Source: Coenobita brevimanus
Lineage: Eukaryota; Arthropoda; Malacostraca; Decapoda; Coenobitidae
Length of the DNA: 64,000 nucleotides
Assembly (NCBI GenBank): GCA_032717465.1
Contig: CM064712.1
Coordinates: forward strand, 21,378,217 to 21,442,216
Direction of reading: 5' to 3'
The notes under the pieces: generated by a model
Database searches by the model: none
The model's input: the letters and a program-made list of their open reading frames with translations, nothing else
Told to the model about the DNA's origin: nothing
Translations under genes and position numbers: made by a program
Part shown: positions 58,045 to 64,000 of the stretch, in pieces
How positions within the stretch are numbered: position 1 is the stretch's first letter
Layout: each line of letters opens with the position of its first letter

Positions 58045-59470
58045 CATATATTGATGTCTCTCTATCTATTTATTGCCTGACACCTTAATCCCGTAGGGGG
58101 TGGCCACAAATAAATCGCCGCCATGTCTCCCTGTCTCCCGCCATTTCACTGCCCTGCTCCCAGCTCACGCCCCCCTCTCTCATGCACCTATCCACTCCAT
58201 CCCTTCATCACATCCTTGGCCTCCCCCTCCCTCTCCCCCCCTCCACCTCACTCACATTCATTCTCCTCGTCAATCTTTCACTCTCCATCCTCTCCACACG
58301 GCCAAACCACCTCAGTGTGTTTCTGCTAACGCTTCCTATCACATCCACATCCACACCACAACGCTCCTTCACTTCCTCATTTGTCAGTCTGTCTCTCCAA
58401 CTGACTCCACATGCTTCTGCTGTCACTCTTAACTTCTGTTCCTCCAAGAAGGTCCAAGCTTCAATTCCATACGTTAGAGCTGGTATCACAATACTGTCAT
58501 GTAGTAACTTTTTCACTTCCATGCTCACTTCCCTGTTTCTTATCACTGCTTTTAAAGAACCAGCAACCTTTCCTCCTTGTTCTAACCTTTCTTGCTCTTC
58601 ACCCTCTATACTTCCATCCTTACTCATCACACTACCCAAGTACTTAAACGGACTCACAGTTTCCATTTCCTCCTCATCCAACCTCACCGTACATTAAGTG
58701 ACTTCTGTTCTCTCGAAGACCATAACTTTACTCTTCCCTACACTCACCTTCAGATTCCGTTTCTTACACACACTCCCAAAATCATCCACCAAACCTTGCA
58801 GCTCTCCTTCGTCCTCACTTAACAACACAGTGTCATCTGCAAAAAACAATACAGGGAGTTTCCAAACACTGCCCTCTCTCACTAGGGCCACTCCAACATC
58901 CACTGCCCCTACTTTGTATCTCTTATTACCCCATCCATATACAGATTGAACAACAATGGAGACATGACACATCCCTGTTTCAATCCAACCTTCAAATAGA
59001 TGAATTCGCTCAGTTCACTATTCACACGCACTGCATCCTTAGCACCCTCACACATACTCTTCACGGCATTCAACAACTTTCCATTTACTCCATACATTCT
59101 TAATACTTTCCACAGTCCTTGTCTATCCACCCTGTCATATACTTTCTCCAAATCCATGAAGGCCGTATACAACTTCTTTCCCGTCTCGAGAAACATTTCC
59201 ACTAAAGATCCAATAATGAATATCTGATCTACACAACCTCTTCCCTTCCTAAAACCTCCCTGTTCTTCTCCAACTAAATCCTCTGTTATTCCTCTAACTC
59301 TGTCAATATATATCCTACCATACACTTTTCCTATTATACTAAGAAGACAGATGCCACTACGATTACCACATACTGTACTGTACTTCTTTTTCCCCTTTTC
59401 CTTTGACAGGAGAATAATTTTACCTGACTTCCAATCCTCCGGGACTCTACCTTCCTTCCCTATGTTAATA
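58045..59470 (-). mobile_element. LINE-3n, 5'-truncated copy 2
   Basis: Minus strand. The main frame 58909-59496 holds GRVPEDWKSG, GEEQGGFRKGRGCVDQIF, AFMDLEKVYDRVDR and KQGCVMSPLLFNLYMDG. Frame 58694-58972 holds the FADD catalytic block (VLFFADDTVLLSEDEGEL). Frame 58208-58687 holds KYLGSVMSKDG through RGRGRPRM. Three frames, so at least two frameshifts. It ends in a short CTATCTATTTATT tail. Much more diverged from copy 3 than copy 1 is. Confidence 0.85.
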
Positions 59471-59684
59471 CATGTGTCTTGTCCGACAGTCAGCAAATGA
59501 TGAGTGTAGGCGTGTAATGTAGAGAGATATTACACATTTGCAGTCGATGTTGGTCTGTTGGTAGAGGTATTTTCCATATTAATGTGAGCATGATGTGACT
59601 ATATAGCCAGGTTTAGCTATTGGTATCTTTTGGCTTTAGTGTATGGCAGTGTTTTGTAAGTTTGGTTAATCAGTATTATTTTGT

Positions 59685-61358
59685 GAGCAGATGGAGAGAA
59701 CACTTTAAGGAATTGTTGAACGTGGAGGATGGAAGTAATGCGAGTACAAGTGGCTGGGGAATGGCTGGAAGAAGGAGGGAGGAGAGAAGACAGGAAGAAA
59801 TCAGTAGGATAGAAGTTGTGGAAGCAATGAAGAAAGTTAAATCAGGGAAAGCCCCAGGAATTGATGGAGTGTGTGGTGAAATGCTGAAGCATGGGGGAGA
59901 GATAGTAGTAGAATAGATGTGGAAGATGTGCAGGTTGGCCTGGGAGGAAGGTAGTGTCCCGGAGGATTGGAAGTCAGGTATAATTATTCCCTTGTACAAA
60001 GGAAAAGGGGAAAAAGAAGTGTGTGGTAATCATAGGGGCATTTGTCTTCTTAGTATAATAGGAAAAGTATATGGTAGGATACTTATTGACAGAGTTAGAG
60101 AAAGAACAGAGAATTTAGTTGGAGAAGAACAGGGAGGCTTTAGGAAGGGAAGAGGTTGTGTAGATCAGATATTCATTCTCAGATCTTTAGTGGAAAAGTT
60201 TCTAGAGAAGGGAAAGAAGTTGTATGCGGCTTTCATGGATTTGGAGAAAGCATATGACAGGGTGGATAGACTAGGATTGTGGAAAGTGTTAAGAATATAT
60301 GGAATAGATGGGAAGTTGTTGAATGCTGTGAAGAGTATGTACGATGGTGCGAAGGCTGCAGTGCGTGTGGATGGTGAACTAAGTGAATTTTTCTCTTTGA
60401 AAGTTGGGTTGAAACAGGGATGTGTCATGTCTCCATGGTTGTTCAATCTGTACATGGATGGGGTAATAAAGGAGGTACAAGGTAGGGTGGTGGATGTTGG
60501 AGTGGCCCTGGTGAGAGAGGATAGTGTTTGGAAACTCCCTGTACTGTTGCTTGCAGATGATACCGTGTTGTTAAGTGAAGACGAAGGGGAGCTGCAAGGC
60601 TTGGTGGATGAGTTTGAGAGAGTGTGTAAGAAACGGAATCTAAAGGTGAATGTAGGGAAGAGTAAAATGATGGTCTTTGAGAGAGGTGAAGTCAGTGAAT
60701 GTACAGCGAGGTTGGATGGTGAGGAATTGGAAAATGTGAGAACGTTTAAGTACTTGGGTAGTGTGATGAGTAAGGATGGAGGTTTGGAGGGTGAAGTGCT
60801 TGAAAGGGTACAGCAGGGAAGAAAGGTTGCTGGTTCCTTGATAGCAGTGATAAGAAGGAGGGAAGTGAGCATGGAAGTGAAAAAGTTACTACATGACAGT
60901 ATTGTGATACCAACCCTAACGTATGAAAGTGAAGCTTGGACGTTGTTGGAAGGACACAAGTCAAGAGTGAGAGCCGTGGAAATGAGTTATTTAAGAGGAG
61001 CCTGTGGAGTCACATGGAGAGACAGGCTGGCGAATGAGGATATAAAGGAGCGTTGTGGTGTTGATGTGGATGTGATAGGAAGCGTTATGAGGAACACACT
61101 GAGGTGGTTTGGCCATGTGGAGAGGATGGAGGGTGAAAGACTGACGAAGAGAGTGTATGTGAGTGAGGTGGAGGGGGAAAGAGGGAGGGGGAGGCCGAGG
61201 ATGAGATGGAGAGATGGGGTGGAGAGGTATATGAGAGAGGGGGGTGTGAGTTGGGAGCAGGGGAGTGAAATGGCGGGGGACAGGGCGACTTGGAGGCAAT
61301 TTGTTTGTGGCCACCCCAAACGGGATTGAGGCGTCTGGCAATAGATAGATAGATAGAT
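59685..61358 (+). mobile_element. LINE-3n, copy 3, longest open reading frame
   Basis: Starts abruptly at WREHFKELL-like sequence near 59690 (5' truncated, endonuclease absent) and ends after the stop at 61329 with (ATAG)n at 61340-61358. Clade is likely RTE or a related group, from the C-terminal RWFGHVERM...GRPRMRW block. I cannot confirm it. Confidence 0.85.
59917..61329 (+). CDS. LINE reverse transcriptase, 470 codons
   Basis: Open for 470 codons. The same frame extends upstream to 59620 across one TAG (59914-59916), adding the motif KSGKAPGIDGVCGEMLKHGG. RT motifs in order: GSVPEDWKSGIIIPLYKGKG, NHRGICLLSIIGKVYGRIL, EEQGGFRKGRGCVDQIF, AFMDLEKAYDRVDR, VGLKQGCVMSPWLFNLYMDG, catalytic LADD at 60550-60561 (usually [FY]ADD), KYLGSVMSKDG. 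The C-terminus carries LRWFGHVERM and RGRGRPRMRW and ends FVCGHPKRD. Endonuclease is missing, so this copy could not move alone. The protein region is otherwise near intact, suggesting a young insertion. Confidence 0.88.
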   Translation: MWKMCRLAWEEGSVPEDWKSGIIIPLYKGKGEKEVCGNHRGICLLSIIGKVYGRILIDRVRERTENLVGEEQGGFRKGRGCVDQIFILRSLVEKFLEKGKKLYAAFMDLEKAYDRVDRLGLWKVLRIYGIDGKLLNAVKSMYDGAKAAVRVDGELSEFFSLKVGLKQGCVMSPWLFNLYMDGVIKEVQGRVVDVGVALVREDSVWKLPVLLLADDTVLLSEDEGELQGLVDEFERVCKKRNLKVNVGKSKMMVFERGEVSECTARLDGEELENVRTFKYLGSVMSKDGGLEGEVLERVQQGRKVAGSLIAVIRRREVSMEVKKLLHDSIVIPTLTYESEAWTLLEGHKSRVRAVEMSYLRGACGVTWRDRLANEDIKERCGVDVDVIGSVMRNTLRWFGHVERMEGERLTKRVYVSEVEGERGRGRPRMRWRDGVERYMREGGVSWEQGSEMAGDRATWRQFVCGHPKRD

Positions 61359-61646
61359 TTTGTTAGATTAGTTTTTTTTTTCATTATTAATTAGTTAATG
61401 CTATCATCTAAAAAGATATATAAAGAGCTGACAATATTAAATGAAATAAATAAGGCTGAATGACTTGTGCCTTCGGGCCGGTGGTCGGTAACCCCTCCCC
61501 AAAAAAATATATATAATAATAAAACAAAAATAAAATGTATCCTACTCCATGGCAACAGGTGACGCCACATGTACCCTGCACTTATATTTAATATCAAACA
61601 TAAATAAAAACTTCAGGCCATCATGTTCACTTCGAGATGCCTGGAC

Positions 61647-61650
<4 letters not shown>
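61359..61650. other. Unassigned AT-rich spacer
   Basis: Nothing recognised between LINE copy 3 and the (CT)n tract. Confidence 0.5.

Positions 61651-61710
<60 letters not shown>
61651..61710. repeat. (CT)n microsatellite
   Basis: About 30 CT units. Confidence 0.95.
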
Positions 61711-61713
<3 letters not shown>

Positions 61714-61892
61714 TATATGAGATGGAAGTCTGTTTCGCTGATACGATAACGTCTGATATGCTTTGGGTGTCTCGTTCAGGATTAGTGTAATAAATGACAT
61801 TGCATGGGGTATTTATGACATACTGTTGTATCTTGTCAGACTATTTTTGGCAATTTATAGATTAAACGCGTGGTATCGGCATCAGTAGTCTG

Positions 61893-61993
<101 letters not shown>

Positions 61994-62835
61994 TGTAGGG
62001 AGTGGACACTTCTTGTGCTGTCGTTTGCTGATGATACTAATCTGTCAAGTGAAGATGAACGGGAGTTGCAAGGCCTGGTGAATGAGTTTGGGAGTGTGTG
62101 TAGAAAATGAAATCTAAAGTGAAGGTAAGTGAATGTAGGTAAGAGCAAACTTGTGGTCTTTGAGACAAATGAAGTCACAGAATGCGCAGTGAGACTGGAT
62201 GGTCCGAAATGGAGAATGTGAGTGCATTAACATATTTAGGTATTGTAATGACTAAGAATGGATATTTACAGTAGAGGACAATGTGCATGAAAGTGTGCAG
62301 CAGGGAAGAAATGTTGCTGTTTCATTGAAAGCGGTGAAATGGAATGGAGAATTAAGAATGGAAATGAAAAAAAAAAAATCGCTGTTTGAAAGTATTGTGA
62401 TCCCCATTGTAAATATGGGAGTGAAGCTTGGACCCTGAGAGCAGTGGAAATTAGTCATTTGAGAGGAGCACGTGGAGTTACATGGAGAGACAAACGAACA
62501 AATGAGAAAGTGGAGGAGTACTGTGGTGCTGATTTAAGTGTGACTGAATGAATGAAGAGAAATTCTCTGAGATGGTTTGGCTATGTGGGGAAGATGGAGA
62601 CTGAGAGATTAGCTAGAAGAGTGCATTTAAATGAAATGGAGGGGAAGAGGGGGAAGGGAATACGGAGGAGGGAATGGAGGGAAGAAGTGGAAAGAAATGA
62701 GAAGGGAGTGGGTGAGTAGGAGGGAGGGCAGCCAAATGGCAAAAGAGAGAGCAACATGGAGGCGATTTGTATGTGGCCACCCCTTACGAGATTAAGGCAC
62801 CTGGCTGTATATAAGTGGATAGACAGTATATTTTA
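61994..62835 (+). mobile_element. LINE-3n, copy 4, decayed
   Basis: Begins within the catalytic block (LSFADDTNLSSEDERELQGL) and follows the same order as copy 3 down to VCGHPLR-like sequence near 62770-62795, with many indels and stops. The tail is a short TAAGTGGATAGACAG remnant. Confidence 0.75.
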
Positions 62836-63027
62836 TATCTGTCTCCTGAAGGTACACAGCGAATAGTCAGGAGGAAGGAGGAATGACAGACAAGGTCAAT
62901 CAAGTTACGGAGCCCACACAAGGCTGATCCGTCCTGGCAGGAGTGTGGGTCGTCCCTCTTAGATTAGGATGGCCAACCCAATTTGGGCTTAATTGGCTAT
63001 CGCGTTACAAAGGTGGTGGGGGAAGAG
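62836..63027. other. Unassigned sequence
   Basis: Short spacer. Nothing recognised. Confidence 0.5.
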
Positions 63028-63285
63028 GCTGCCTGTGTGCTGAGGTGAGGTCAAGGGAGGTGCTTGGCTGTGTGCTGAGGTGAGGTGGGGTTAGGGAAGT
63101 GTTTGGCTGTGTAATGAGGTGAGGTGGGGTTAGGGCAGGTGTTTGTCCGTGTAATGAGGTGAAATGGGGTTAGGGCAGGTGATTGTCTGTGTGCTGAGGT
63201 GATGTGGGGTCAGGGGAGGCGTTTGGTTGTGTGATGAGGTGGAATGGGGGTCAGGGGAAGTACGTGGCCGTGTAGTGAGGTGAGG
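63028..63285. repeat. ~40-bp minisatellite
   Basis: Seven units with TGTGTGCTGAGGTGAGG or a variant, starting near 63033, 63069, 63107, 63148, 63188, 63228 and 63269 (spacing 36-41 bp), each followed by GGGGTTAGGG-like sequence. Confidence 0.85.
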
Positions 63286-63520
63286 AGGATACAGGAAATG
63301 ATAAGATGCATCAAATGGAGCAGTGTATAAGTTTTTTTTTCTCTTTTGAGTATACGAAAAAAAAGCATTTAGAGTGAAGGAGGAATTAATGAGTGGGTTT
63401 TATGCAAAGCATATGATACACCAGGCAATCATTGCGGAAAAGTTAACAGATGTAGAGGGGAGGAGAAATATTTCAAGTGTAAAGAACAATGCATTATTAA
63501 ATGAGTACACACAGACACCA

Positions 63521-63588
<68 letters not shown>

Positions 63589-64000
63589 TGGAGCTCCGAT
63601 GGCAGAACCAATGCATAAATGCGGCCATTCTCCGCCATAACCATCATGAAAAAAAAAGAGACCTTTGAATCTTCCTGTGTCTCTGGCCTGTCTTGAAGAA
63701 AATCTTAATCACTCGAGAATATATTTAATGGTTATTGCTTTGCTTAACTAAGATGGGTTTACGCAAGAGTAACATGCATAGGAGAGATCATAATAATCCC
63801 ATGTCTCCTTTTCTTCCTACAGAAATGTATCATAGTCACGAGAAGAAACCCATTGTAACTTTGTGAATATCTTACCCTCGTTGTTGATCTTATTTAGAGT
63901 GTGAGTTAGATTGCTTTGTTCTTGCTCCTGACCCCCCTTTCTCTCTTTTATGGTGCCATCTCAAGTCTCTGGTTCTCTCTCTCTCTCTCTCTCTCTCTCT
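63286..64000. other. Unassigned, with microsatellites
   Basis: Compound (CT)n(CA)n at about 63521-63588 and (CT)n at 63979-64000, the latter running off the window end. No gene recognised. Confidence 0.6.

Overview
This is eukaryotic, repeat-saturated DNA in which I recognise no host gene. It carries dozens of long di-nucleotide microsatellites, several minisatellites and layered transposable elements. The organism is most likely a decapod crustacean or close arthropod. That is inference, from the density of (CA)n/(GA)n/(TA)n tracts and from LINE open reading frames of a type I know from decapod gene models. No species call is possible.

Layout. 0-9 kb: dispersed repeats, a tRNA-derived SINE, a 31-bp minisatellite interrupted by a family with ACCTCCGCC ends, an array of AGGTCA-type units, and a GC-rich island with an exact 81-bp repeat that keeps reading frame. 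9.9-12.5 kb: a non-autonomous piggyBac-like element (PB-A1) inserted in a MITE, then another MITE copy. 14.4-17.4 kb: minus-strand LINE broken by a 328-bp piggyBac MITE (PB-b). 17.4-20.7 kb: decayed piggyBac transposase element (PB-E). 20.8-25.7 kb: plus-strand CR1-like LINE split by a 766-bp piggyBac-like element (PB-C). 26.1-28.0 kb: PB-A2, an inverted copy of PB-A1. 28.6-32.1 kb: a TTAA-bounded piggyBac element (PB-B) whose transposase keeps all three catalytic aspartates and which is the parent of PB-b. 33.4-36.1 kb: a ZBED5/Charlie-type hAT element with an 8-bp target duplication, itself hosting a piggyBac-like element (PB-D). 39.3-51.3 kb: a 12-kb structure bounded by about 1.4-kb inverted repeats with TA-CAG ends (Tc1/mariner-like), into which a Ty3/Gypsy element with near-identical LTRs has inserted. 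That element has the unusual order protease-integrase-reverse transcriptase-RNase H (Gmr1-type). 53.4-56.1 kb: a second AGGTCA-type array on the opposite strand and a 35-bp G-rich minisatellite. 57.4-62.8 kb: four copies of another LINE family in two orientations. 63 kb to the end: a 40-bp minisatellite and microsatellites.

How the parts relate. Nesting gives a partial history: LINEs, MITE and hAT came first, piggyBac-like elements landed in them at TTAA, and the Gypsy element (5 differences in 789 bp between LTRs) and the 12-kb inverted repeat are young. The most interesting signal is shared end architecture among the piggyBac-like families. Although their sequences differ, each has a palindrome centred 24-24.5 bp inside the TTAA at one end (the transposase 5' side where this can be told). 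Several have a second palindrome centred 44 bp further in.
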